A DNA stretch of 64,000 nt from Macrocystis pyrifera (Eukaryota > Sar > Phaeophyceae > Laminariales > Laminariaceae). Position numbers and translations under genes: made by a program. Positions 24,540 to 37,184 of this stretch are shown piece after piece. The notes beneath the pieces were generated by a model, which saw only the letters and a list, made by a program, of their open reading frames with translations, searched no databases and was not told the origin of the DNA. The number at the start of each line of letters is the position of its first letter. Position 1 is the stretch's first letter. The stretch is taken from positions 1,136,501 to 1,200,500 of the forward strand of contig JASSKH010000043.1 of assembly GCA_031763025.1 (NCBI GenBank). The letters are read 5' to 3'.

Positions 24540-25301
24540 AAGCGGGCTCGCAAGAAACAAATACACAAGCAAAAAAAGAACCAGACAAACAACAAAACCA
24601 AATAGAACAAACAAGATCAAGCAGAGGAGCAAAGAAACAAACGGACGAACGACATTAAACTAAACGACAAACAGGTAAAAGCCCCGTGGCTAAGGCACAG
24701 ACCTAAAGGCGCCTGGTTGCCCTCTCCTTTTAGCTCGGGAGGCAGCAACAACGGTCCCAATAGGCGCAGACCCAAACACTCTTGACATCCACTCTATCCC
24801 ACAAAAGAACAAACAGTCAAACAGACAAACGAAAACAGTAAACACAGAGCATAAAACAAGAGGTGTCGCGTTCGCAGCGACGTAGAGTCACGCGTGGCGA
24901 CAGCGACGCGTGGCGTGCGGCGACAGCAGCGGATACACAGACAGGCTAATGGCAAGTGAATGTCGAGATACGATAAAGAACGCGTACAGTGGAACACAGG
25001 ACGTCGGCGAATTAGCATCTGGTAAGCACAATAATATATGCCGTATACGAGAGTGTGTTCATCTTTTGCTGCCCGCATAGCATGCTGAAAGCGGCGGGGC
25101 ATATCAGACGAACATTTCAGTGTTCTAGAGACCTTGATGGAGGCAGCACCAACGGTCCTCCCAGTCTGAGACAAACCCCTACAGTATGCATGCACCTACA
25201 AGATGAAATAGGAAAACAAACAATGCATCCGGCCGTTCCTGTCTCCCGCTCGGCCGTCGTTTCAGAACCATGTTGCGATGACGGAACATGAACAAACGAA
25301 A
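24540..25301. repeat. A/C-rich strand-asymmetric repeat region
   Basis: The plus strand is heavily A and C rich with runs such as AAACAAACAAC. The part at 24868-24965 (GTCGCGTTCGCAGCGACG and following) returns, diverged, in the same orientation at 27921-28000. There is no believable gene; the frames seen on the minus strand follow from the base skew. Confidence 0.55.
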
Positions 25302-27107
<1,806 letters not shown>

Positions 27108-28400
27108 ATGCAAGCACAGGTAGGACTGCCACAGACCCCGTGTAAGCTTGGTTGACTAAACCATTCGCTTTCCACGAGGCACTGGCCCATCTGTCCTTTC
27201 TGACACAATGAGGGGCATAAAGGTAAAGCGCGAAAACCAAGAGGAAACAATGCACAAAATAAAAACAAACATGACCAACAGCAACAAACAACCACACGTA
27301 CCAGGTACGGGTATAATACTATTATTATTAAAGACGTACTTTCCGCGGAATGCATCATCTCGACGTAATTTCTTGGCGTCCCTAAAAAAGTGAGCTTCTT
27401 GTTTCTATCAGGTTTTTATTGGTGGGCCTCTTCCGCTGTATGCTTGAGTAATAATTATAATTAGTAACTACCTTACTGAAGTATTCTCGTGTCCTGCGAC
27501 CACGAACTGCATTGTTTTAAACCAGAAACTATGGCGATGAATGTAAAATGCGAACAACGACAACAACTTTGACGAAGTAGGTCGCTTCTACTTGTCACTT
27601 GTACCACTGGAAAGCAAGATATATGTTAGATCTTGACGTTGTAGTCACTTCTCTGTCGTATTGAATACGCCGCAACTCGACCCAAAGAGGTTCGTCGTAC
27701 GTACGAGCTGGATCTTTGGCATTATATTCACGTCGAATGCTATCAACAACATTTATTTCGAGACCTGACCTCGATCTACGGCAGTAGCTCGAATAAATAA
27801 ATGCACACCTGGAACAGAGTACCTCTGTAAAAAGCATCGTACACAAGACCAAGAGGTATCTCCCCGTTAATCCTGCTGCCGGCACTTGTGGAAGGTGCCC
27901 ACAGCAGAGAAAGTGGAGCAGGTGCCGCGTTCGCAGCAACGCAGAGCCACGTGTCGCGTACGGCGACAGCAGCGAACGCGCAGAGAGACAGATGGCAAGG
28001 AAATACCCGGCCCGGTAATCACTAAAGCGAGCACACTCGGGCGCTGCACAAACCACTGGTCACATCACGTTCAGGCTATTGCTTTTCTTTCTTTTTTATC
28101 GATGCCGGTGGAAAGAAAAGGGCGGGGGCCGAACGAGTTTGCTGCAAGCTTTGGACTCCCACCTGTGCCATCCCAACAAAGCCTCAGGGTGCAAAGGGGC
28201 AAACAGAACTGGATAGGGTAGCCGTACGAGCCAAGAGACAAGACACACGCCAGGGCAATACATGCTCTTGAGAGCGTCGGTTGCCTCCCCCCCCCCAAAA
28301 AAAACGGCGAAAACGCCGGAAGCATAACGACAAAACAAAACAAATCATGAGGACTATTATTTTAATAGTACAACAGAAAAGCAGCTGCTGCTGTACTTAT
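27108..28400. other. Repeat-rich flank of the oligo-T block
   Basis: Continues the A-rich skew seen left of the T block. 27921-28000 is a diverged copy of 24868-24965. A C10A8 junction lies near 28287-28304. No gene is supported. Confidence 0.5.
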
Positions 28401-28976
28401 CCTCGTGTGCATCAAACCCAGCGGAAAGATCTCAGGGTTCCGCACAAAAAAGAAAACAAAACAAAGTGGAATGCGTAGAACGACCCCCAGGCGGGCAACG
28501 GCGTGTCTCGGATTGGACGCCGTATTAAGGATCGGGAGCATACAGGTCATGAGGTCTTGGGTCAGGATGAGGCAAGAAGCATGGGCATGAGCCTATCCGA
28601 AGGATCAACCGTTCACAGTTCGCTTCAGATAGAACAGGATTACAACAGATGCCTACAATATGCAAATAAACATGAATAATGAGACCAACCTCAAGTCTGA
28701 CCACGATCCAACCGAGTCGAGACGTGGACTCGCACGTGTCCCAGAGGGGTAGAGCGTGCTTCTGACGCTCGGGAGAAGTTCTCCCAGGAATGTAGATGGT
28801 AAACTGATTGCTTTGAGCCTCAGGTCGAGAGAGATGACCGAGGCAAAACGTAGGACCGCCGAAGAGGAGCGAGTGGCAAATCCACAAGTTAGGGAGCGGC
28901 CGTAAATGACGCGGCCCTTGCTGATACAAAAACGCAAGTCGTCTGAACTCCTGAAACGGTGTACAACCAATCATAA

Positions 28977-29722
28977 GGCTGTTTCCTATGCGGTTCGATT
29001 TCGAGCTTCAGATTTGTATTTTTCGATTAAAAAAAACAAAACGAAGGACCCTGCTTATGCAGTCCAAAAATGCAAACTCCGACCGGATTTTTTTCGATTT
29101 GAGAATCCGATGACCCAAGTCGTTGGATGTTGGCCCAAAATCCGACGACCTGGGTCATCAGAGTTTCAAATCGAAAAATGGCATGCTCTCTAAATTGAAG
29201 ATGTTATTCACGACAGCAAACAGCAGGAGAACGGTCGATGAGTTGGATGGAGATACAGCTGTGTGGCGACGTTGCTTCGCGCCCGACGCGCGGACGGCGC
29301 GTCCCTCCGTGGCCAGACTAGAGTCGGCTGGAGCGGGCTCGGGCCTCTCCGTGGATGCATACTCGTAGACTACACCGCAGCTGTACAGCAGCAGCAGTCA
29401 AGTCACAAAATGAAACACAAAATACCAAGACAGGTTGACTCTAGCGCACTCGCCACGTCTCTTCGCCACCAGACTAGAGGCAGTCAGCGTGGACTCGGAC
29501 GCTTTGGTCCAACGCGCAGGGCAGTGCACACAGCGCGTCTCTTCCCGGCGCCAACTCACAAAAACAGCAGTTGGTCTCGGCGTTTGATCGAATCCCTACA
29601 CGCACAATAATGACTCTGTATTTTCCGCATAGGAAGGCCCTTTCGATTTGTCAAGCTCACATCTGAAAATACCATCGGGTCAAAATCTAGAGCTCAAAAA
29701 TCGAAACGAGTAGGAAACAGCC
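28977..29722. mobile_element. Harbinger-type non-autonomous element
   Basis: 746 bp bounded by inverted ends GGCTGTTTCCTA (28977) and TAGGAAACAGCC (to 29722), whose similarity extends inward to about 30 bp (GGTTCGATTT / AAATCGAAACG). It is flanked by TAA at 28974-28976 and 29723-29725, the three-base TWA duplication typical of PIF/Harbinger. The interior holds a local palindrome around GATGACCCAAGTCG / CGACCTGGGTCATC (29110-29162) and no transposase. Confidence 0.72.
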
Positions 29723-30350
29723 TAACAACAGCAGTTACACTGCACCATATTGGTCTCTACCTCGTACACACCGAATAACGGAGAGGGCATCATGTACCTG
29801 GTGGCCGCGTCAGTGGCAATCAGTCAAGGAAGTGGCATGACGATAGCAAACGGAAGCAGCATTTTTTCACGGTTAGTGCCGCCCTTACTTTGGCTAACTC
29901 GAAGATATCCAGGCAGGGTGTGATTTCAGAGTTCAGCGGAGAGCCGGGGTTGAGTGGTTCGGTAATCAAAGGGGATGATATATTGACAACGCACATAGTA
30001 TGATTTTATGATAGAGGTTTGATTGTAGGGTGACGAACGCCGAGGTCCACCACGCGCACGCGCATTTCTCTCACACGATGCAACTAAGATGCCATCACCG
30101 TTCGGGTGAGCTTCTCGTGACCAACATCACCTTGTGAGACCATCTTCTCCAACACCATCACCGAGTTCACAGGTGTGATGATTCATATTACACAAGACTT
30201 TCCAATTTACAGACACCATAAAGATTTGTTCGTTGCCTTTTCGTTTTTGGTTATGTTACACCAACGTCCAAGTTATCTCTGATGATAATTTTCTATAGGA
30301 CAAAACAGATGCTACGAGTATTCAACATTCGCGTTCGCATTCTTGATTGG
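29723..30350. other. No gene seen
   Basis: No open frame of note on either strand. Confidence 0.5.
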
Positions 30351-30590
30351 TTCTACGATAAAGGTAGCACATTTTCGCTAAAATGTTTTCTGAATGATTG
30401 GGCTCTTCAACCCAAAATCGTTGCAATGCCAATCTTGTTTCGAAAAAAAGTGCAATTGCATTCTTGGGCCGCGATATTAATTCATCGGGATGCAATTGAT
30501 GTATGCTTGAAGTCATGTTTCGGGTGAGGTGTGGAGCTCCTTATTGAGTGAGGAGCCTCAGAAAATTCCGGGTGAACCTCTATCGTAGAA
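30351..30590. mobile_element. MITE family B, copy 3 (inverted)
   Basis: Ends TTCTACGATAAAGG (30351) and CCTCTATCGTAGAA (to 30590). The interior is the reverse complement of copies 1 and 2, with GTGAGGAGCCTCAG near the right end. Confidence 0.75.
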
Positions 30591-30662
30591 AGCCCCCCAA
30601 AGATTCTCCAGAACCCATGTACCCATTGGTACCGGGTGTCATCCGAGGGTTCGAACATACTA

Positions 30663-30805
30663 TCACGGAGGACCATTGGAAATAGGACCACATATTGACT
30701 TTTCGGGGGTCTATAGTTAATAGGACCTGTGGCATACATAAAAACCTCTATATTTAGGTATTTTTACTAACAATATTTGATCCTGTTAACTATGGACCCC
30801 CGTAA
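30663..30805. mobile_element. MITE family A, copy 2, with a duplicated left end
   Basis: Left end TCACGGAGGACCATTGG, a second left-end-like segment TTCGGGGGTCTATAGTT at about 30703, and right end TATGGACCCCCGTAA. TA flanks both outer ends. The doubled end suggests a nested insertion or an internal duplication. Confidence 0.7.
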
Positions 30806-31111
30806 TAGTAAGGATATGTGCATATATAGGTGTTTATGTATGTATACCATTATTATTATTATTATTATTATTTTTTTTTTTTTTCATCATCACTTTTACT
30901 TTCCAGCCCACTCGTAGGAGGTTTGACCCTCGACGATCTTCTGGACAAGCCGTGGTCACAGGTGTCGTCCCTTCTCCCCCCCGGTACGTGCCTTTATTTT
31001 TTATCGCGCATAGGGTTCAGCACCCCCACTGCTCGTCGATTTTCATCGAATGTACAGCTAACTCACGCTTTCGCGCTTTCCGCTAATCAATTTTATGTAA
31101 GAAAAAGTCCC

Positions 31112-31197
31112 TACGAGCATGCACTCGGTGAGACTCGAACTCACGAAATTGATCTTGATAGGCTCGCGGACCACCTACCAAGCCACCGGGGACGCCG
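31112..31197 (-). ncRNA. tRNA-like sequence, probably a SINE head
   Basis: On the minus strand a T arm with a perfect 5-bp stem (GTGAG, loop TTCGAGT, CTCAC; plus coordinates 31128-31144) follows a D-arm-like box CCGGTGGCTTGGTAGG (31177-31192) at the right distance, so the A and B boxes of a Pol III promoter are both recognisable. The outer sequences do not form a 7-bp acceptor stem, which argues against a working tRNA and for a tRNA-derived SINE or tRNA pseudogene. Confidence 0.45.
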
Positions 31198-31201
31198 GCA
31201 T

Positions 31202-31227
31202 AGGTCCTATTGACTATGGTCCCCCGA
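31202..31227. mobile_element. Solo right end of MITE family A
   Basis: AGGTCCTATTGACTATGG followed by TCCCCCG matches the family A right end. No matching left end is adjacent, unless it pairs with the second left end at 30703, which shares the TTCGGGGG variant. Confidence 0.65.
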
Positions 31228-31621
31228 AAGAACAGAATGCCAGTCAAGAGGCGCTGGTGCACCCCGCAACATACTCGTTTGTGCTCTTGCATCGTGACTT
31301 CTCGCATCGTGAACACCACGAACGCGGCAGTCATGACTACGGCCGCGCCAATTCTTCAACAAATTTAGGAGTCCTTGAGATATGGCATGGCCGCACCAAA
31401 AAGGGTATTTACGAAACGCAGGTGGATGGTATTTTAGTGCTACTATTATAGCCCTTTTCATTGTATCATGGTCTGTCCTATGATTTTTATTCTTATTGCA
31501 AATTTTGGGGGTACTTTAGAACTGCGGTCTCGTTTGGGGGACAATTGGGGACCAATTACTTGGATTTAGAATGGTTTGTCCCCCGAACAGGACTGTGGTC
31601 CTAAAAGGGGTAACCTTACTA

Positions 31622-31718
31622 TTACCGGGGCCACAGTAAACAGGACCAAATAGTTAGTACAAATAGGTAAATATATAGGTTTTTATGTATACTATAGGTC
31701 CTATTAACTATACTGTAA
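31622..31718. mobile_element. MITE family A, copy 3
   Basis: 97 bp. TTACCGGGGCCACAGT at the left, ACTATACTGTAA at the right (degenerate), flanked by TA. The interior AGGTAAATATATAGGTTT is shared with copy 4. Confidence 0.78.
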
Positions 31719-31847
31719 TACTCCAAACCCAGAATACAAGCAGTGGCATTTATTTTGCATTATTTGGTTTTTGGGGTTCGGCACCTTCACTTTTATTGGG
31801 TTTAGAATGTATGGCTCTATTAATACCATGCTATTATTGATATACGC

Positions 31848-32072
31848 GTGAGAACAGAAGTAACCGATCAGGTTCGATATATACTTGAATCTGTGGTAGC
31901 TGGTTTAGAAAAGAGAAGATCATTGTTCGTGCGTCTTCGTAATAGAGTTGATGCCGCTGCTGTGGTGAGGTACCGCTCCGAAGTGGAGGTTCGTAAGATG
32001 AGCGTGGAAAAACGACAATCAGCGTGGCATCCGTTGAGCATGGAAGAAGGTGGGACATGCGGTGGTCGATGA
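31848..32072 (+). CDS. Hypothetical exon, charged
   Basis: Frame of 75 codons: TDQVRYILESVVAGLEKRRS then VEVRKMSVEKRQSAWHPLSM, ending TCGGR. It is preceded by an acceptor-like GAACAG. The charged, helix-like composition is protein-like, but no family is recognised and no partner exon was found. Confidence 0.25.
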   Translation: MRTEVTDQVRYILESVVAGLEKRRSLFVRLRNRVDAAAVVRYRSEVEVRKMSVEKRQSAWHPLSMEEGGTCGGR

Positions 32073-33596
32073 GACATACTGTACATCTCCACATCACGGA
32101 GGAGGTCGGGGGGAATTTTGTACGTGGTTGAACAGGTCAAAGCCTAGCGTTGGGATTCGCGCCAAGAAGAGTGCGAAGCTGAATGATCGTATGGTTATGC
32201 TTTTGATCGCGATTGATCGCAAACGAGAAATATAATCGCTTATTGCGACTATTATAGTCGTGATAAACGGACAGAAAAGAGTCCTCTGACGAGGCAACTG
32301 TCGCGAGAAAATATTGGCCCTGAAAACAACTGAAAACCAAGGTCTGGAGCAAGACGGTACAGGAGATGGGAGTACTTGGTGAACACTGGATTGAAGAGGG
32401 GCTCCTTGTTGTCAGCGAGAAGCCAAAACAACAAGAAAACAAAAAACTAATGCTCGTAAGCTTGCTCCAGTAGAAATGTCCAGCAGGGACTTTCGGACAG
32501 TTTTAGCATTTCGAACATATCGTGATCGCCTGACAATATTTCGCGATCTCGACTATTAACAGTATTAATATCGCGACTTTATCGCGAGTGTATCATGATC
32601 GCAAAACGAGATTTACGACACTGCCAAGGGGTTGCGATACCTCACGGAATCAGTAGTACTTTTAGTTTTAGGTCTGCTCTGAACTTCTCGACACAGGACT
32701 CTCACGTGTGCTCCCCACTCACTGGTCGACCAGCACAGCATCTCCCGAGTCTCAAACTCAAGGCGCTGATACGTCAACTGATCCGCGGCAAAACGTGCAC
32801 TAGTGCAAACGCTCTGTTCCTGGTGACTGAAGGCCATTCAAGTCCACCGGATTTTCCGTAGTTTCTCCCGCCCATCCACCCCTGTTCGTTCGAAGGTGAG
32901 AGGGAAAGATAAGCTACGAAGCGGAATCAGCATGTGAATATGTGATATACGAACGGTCGAAGGCCAGTCGGGTGCTCGATCGTCCGAGAGCGCGCAGCAG
33001 GCTCCAGCGAAGAGGAGCATGGGATGGGAGTTAGACGACGTCTACGTGGAGTAGTCTGGCTGGAGCATGGGGTATAAGCTAGGCTGGTTCGCGCTCGTGA
33101 ACCCGTCACTGCCGTCGGTTGAATGCGAACCAACCAGTGGAAACTCATTTTCACGTGTCGGTGAACAACAATAAACGACAGCAGCAGGAGAAATATAGTT
33201 CGAAAAATGGAACACCAACGTGGGTAAATGCTATGTTGAGGCTACCCTGACGATTAACAGCAGTGCGGAGACCGGAACCTGAATGCGAAAGGAAGTATTC
33301 AGGGCTACCAGCGCTCTTGGACCACACACTTGCGTACAGCAGTATCAAAAAGAGAGGCATTTTTCTTTTTTGGGAACTAAAAAAGCATACCGTGTCCAGG
33401 GTTGTGAACCGCAACCAAAAGACTACACCGAAACCAAAAGACTTTTTCCTCTGTCTTTTCTTTCGGTCCTCCTTTCGTTCAAAATCACACATTAAGAACT
33501 CGCTTCCTTGCAAAACAACGACCGAAACCGACCGATACTTACTTTTGACTAAGGTTTCTATTTTTTCGCATTTATTAACTTTTCAGTTTCGTTTTA
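32073..33596. other. No gene seen
   Basis: Contains repeated GATCGC / GCGATC words at 32205-32235 and 32520-32610 and short frames on both strands that overlap each other without splice support. Confidence 0.4.
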
Positions 33597-33640
33597 GGGT
33601 CATTCTTATCGGAGAGCTTTTCCCCTACAAAATTTCCATA
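33597..33640. repeat. Harbinger-like end, unpaired
   Basis: TTAGGGTCATTCTTATCGG resembles the end of the large element (TTA then GGGCCGTTCTAATCGA) and the segment GGGCATTCTTATCGAG at 37014. No inverted partner was found nearby. Confidence 0.35.
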
Positions 33641-34615
33641 TTCTTCTCGCGATTTTTTTTGTTTACAGATTTTCTTGGTTTTTTTTTCAAAATATAATAT
33701 ATGCAAGGTTCCCCTCCGGGAAGTGCATAGGGGAGTGGCGCAAAAACGAAACAATAATAATACTCGGATGTATTACCTGCACACCTGTTTATAACTAACT
33801 GCATCTCGCCCGTCAATATTAATGCGATGAAGAACACACGCACATATTTTTGACGACAGAAGAACCGCTGCTGCATTGCTGCTGTTTGTTGAAAAAGTGT
33901 TGGATCATTATTAGTAAATATAAAAAGAGGGTACCGGTAGTACTGCTACAGTATAAGCCCGCTACGAAGAAAGTGCCCAATAAGAACATGATGCTTACTT
34001 TTTGGAGAACGCTAAGAAAATTGGGTTAAGCATAACGGCTCAGTAGTGAACTCTACACTAAATCCTGTAGAATAGGCTAATAGTATGCTCATGACAAGGT
34101 TGTTTCAAGATGGCGCCGCAACAAGAATCTCAGGCTTGCCTATACTGCTGTACCCATTCGGTTCACTGTAGGAATCATACCGCTGTAATACTACTACTAC
34201 TCTGTTCGCTGTAGGAAAAGCCCGGTAGGTAGTGTTCAGCTGCAGCAAAGTTAGGGTAAACATCAGTCAGTGCTTCGTCATACGATACTTGTGCGAACGA
34301 CGTATTGGTAGTGTAGTGTACATGATATGTTTTATAGCTGGTGGTAAGAGAGAGCTTACACTGGGGGGGCAGGAATCGATCCCACTTCTTGGGTGCCTAG
34401 AAAAAATATTATAAAAGAAATGCTTGCAGACTGCCGCAAGCCGAGCAAGTAGCTGTGCGCATGGTGCGTAGCAGCCAACATGACAACAGCAACGAGCAAC
34501 ATGTTATTATACCGGTATTCGTAGGCACATACTTGCTGACTGCTGGCCTCTCCGCTGCTGCCTGCATCGCACCACTGCTTCAGTGTGTTGCCGCTGCTCT
34601 GCTGCTGTCAATCTA

Positions 34616-34720
34616 TTACGGGGGTCCATAGTTAACGGGACCAAATTTTGTTTGTAAAAATAGGTAGATATATAGGTTTTTATGTATACCATAGGTCCTA
34701 TTAACTATGGACCCCCGTAA
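34616..34720. mobile_element. MITE family A, copy 4 (best preserved)
   Basis: 105 bp. Left end TTACGGGGGTCCATAGTTAA and right end TTAACTATGGACCCCCGTAA are exact complements over 20 bases; TA flanks both sides. The interior is AT-rich. Confidence 0.9.
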
Positions 34721-35438
34721 TAGAACAAAAAAAACAGAAGAAGAGCACTCCAGCAGCAGCAGTAGAAATCAATTTGTGCCGTCACACACCAAAGATGTCA
34801 GGAGACACGTCAATCAAGGCAAACGTGAACTGTCAAGGGTGTAGGGCCGAGAGTTCAATACTGAAACCTGCCTACAGTAGTAGAATTTTGGTGTCAGTCG
34901 AGGCATGTCTTTAGGCAAAATTGCTTTTTCCGTCATGGGCTAAAAATTATGTCTCATATGACATATTTACACAGCAAGCACAGACAGGCTCTGATTAACC
35001 ACCCACCGTAGAGCGCGGCTCTACCAGACGTGCATGGTTGCCGACTGTTGATGCTGTAGTTAGTTGGCAGTCAGCACGACCTCTGCGCTGCTGGTGTCGA
35101 TGTCTGTTGCCAGAGTCACACTGCTGTATGCAACAGCCCCAACGTGTTGTACGATCGCACGATCGCGCACAGCGTAATAGAGAGAGGCGTGTTGTTGCGG
35201 GATGATCGATCTCAGGGTCGGAGAAAAGCAGCTGGCAACAACAGCAATACAGCGCAGACCTACGCGTATGTAGACCTGCCACAAGTGCCCGTGGCTGCCC
35301 ACTGTGCTGTTGTACGAAGCTGGAGCTGTCTGCTCTGCTGGTGTATTGAATTGTCTGTTGTCTGTGTTGCGTATTGTCACCTGCTGTATGGAATTGTCTG
35401 TAGTATTCAGAAGCAAAAAATGGTACTGGTGTCGATGT

Positions 35439-35647
35439 TTCCCGTGTCGGAGAACTTACTGTTTTGCCGAAAAGTGTTCGTGCGAAGAGAAAAGTTGGCA
35501 AACGAGCGAAAATTTGATAAACATACAGTAGTACGTACCTGGTATATGTAAACGTATATTTGTCAAATTTTCGTACTTTTGCCAACTTTTCTCTTCGCAC
35601 GAGCACTTTTAGGCAAAGGCAAAACACTAAGTACACGGACACGGGAA
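35439..35647. repeat. Large hairpin (inverted repeat, arms about 90 bp)
   Basis: The left arm from TTCCCGTGTC (35439), through GTGCGAAGAGAAAAGTTGGC, to ATTTGATAAACATAC is complemented by the right arm GTATATTTGTCAAATTTTCG, through GCCAACTTTTCTCTTCGCAC, to ACACGGGAA (35647). There are a few mismatches and a loop of about 30 bases. An open frame on the minus strand crosses both arms and is a consequence of the repeat rather than a gene. Confidence 0.88.
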
Positions 35648-35699
35648 GCCCTGCCGGACACATTGGTTTAGGTCTCGGCGCGATCCGTGCACTCTGAAG

Positions 35700-36936
35700 C
35701 GCGTGGCGGGCGCTCAAGGTTTTTTTTTCCGGCGGGAGTGGATAAGACGGTTTCCCTGGTTTCAGTAAAAGAGGCCTTACTTTGTACGTACGTATCGGTA
35801 CATACATGTCATATGACATGCTGTCCTTTTTCTCCCCTATGTAGGCTCTCACGAGCTATGAGCACACAGCTCAGACATATGCCAGATACAACAACAGACA
35901 ACATGCCCAGATCCCACCGTTCCAACGCTGCCGCCCACCCGCCCACCCGCCGTGCGTGCACGACACATCCTTATGCGCAGTGTTGCTGTGGTTGGTTGCG
36001 TTTGTCGGAGCCTGCAATCCGCATTTTTGATCCGTATATACCCAGGATGACGTATATATCCCTGTACATATTTTTTTGTGTTGCTCGGAGCACGGACCAC
36101 CGCCTAGGGAACAATATAGCCACAGCAGTGCACAGAGCGTGCTTATACCTCCAGCTTCCTACCTCACCACAACCCTGCTGCCCTGCTGCCCAGCAGCAGC
36201 AGCAGTGGGCACACCTTGCGCGTATGGATGATCGTACTGCGGCTATCACAGTTGGTTTATTCGATCGATCACTTGACCACGCCACGAACACTCCAACCAG
36301 CATCACACACCTCTCTCCCTGCCTCAGAATCCTCTTCTTCTGCTTATTGCTGTGTGTGATCCAAACTTTGCCACTGCTCCAGCTGTGCTCCGCACAGTGC
36401 GCCAACAGCAGCAGCAGGCAGGGTACTATGCTCATGTAGAAGCTCCGCGCTGTAAGCTCAGTACTACTGTAGTTCGTCGTTGTTGTCATCGGCATTGGCC
36501 GATGCACGTACCTTCGGCAGTGTGTGACCCATTATCCCCGGATCGATATATTCGTCGCCTCGAGTAAAACAAGAACAAATCGTTCGTGCTGTACAACAAA
36601 ATATTCATACAGCAGCGTTCGTACAAAACATACTTACAGCAGTAGTTCTCATTGCTGTGTGTCCTACATTGCTGACGGATAGATCCTAGAGCCAGCTGAA
36701 AGGGGGTCAATACACGTACGTTTCTCGCGTGGCATTCTACAGCAGTATTATTGCTGTATATGCAGTCGTGCCTGTACAAGCTACTCTACTGCTGTAGGAG
36801 ATCGTGCAAAGTGTTTTCGGTTGCGTAAAAATCGCGGCGTGAAAGTTGTTCGAGCACTGTTATAACATAGACGTCTATACTGCGCGCGATAAAATTTGCG
36901 TTTCCGAGGTTCCACTCGCACCATCCACCCTTTTTT
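35700..36936. other. No gene seen; CAG/CTG-rich
   Basis: Many ACAGCAGTA and TACTGCTGT words and short CAG runs. Open frames on both strands (for example 35687-36439) track these repeats and are not convincing. Confidence 0.4.
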
Positions 36937-37115
36937 TTAGGGCCGTTCTAATCGAAGCGTCAAAATTTCCAAATTTTCCAAATTCTTGATCTGGATTTCC
37001 TGAAAAATGCGATGGGCATTCTTATCGAGGGCGGAGTTGTTTTGTCGTGATTTTCCATATTTTTATGGCACTGGGTCTGTAGGTCGGGTGGGAATCATAA
37101 AGTCGGCGCACTCTC

Positions 37116-37139
37116 ATTGGTCAAACCATATATATATTT
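37116..37139 (+). promoter_or_regulatory. CCAAT and TATA-like promoter of the cargo gene
   Basis: ATTGG (a reverse CCAAT box) at 37116-37120 is followed by a TATATATAT stretch at 37130-37138. The first ATG downstream of it is at 37185. A second ATTGG lies at 37190. The role is inferred from position only. Confidence 0.3.
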
Positions 37140-37184
37140 ACGATTTACCGAGCGAGATTAAAGTACGGGTCTTAACGTCGGCGC

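Noticed and set aside
24237-25195. Minus-strand hydrophobic frames (131 and 133 codons)
   Set aside because: They follow from the A/C skew of the plus strand; the region is a repeat shared with 27.9 kb.
32595-32861. Faint resemblance of LKALIRQLIRG..ALFLVTEG to an ATG8/ATG12 segment
   Set aside because: The match is short, has no supporting exon, and key ATG8 positions cannot be placed.
34995-35852. 285-codon minus-strand frame
   Set aside because: It runs through both arms of the 35439-35647 hairpin and through CTG-rich sequence; the peptide is repeat-derived.
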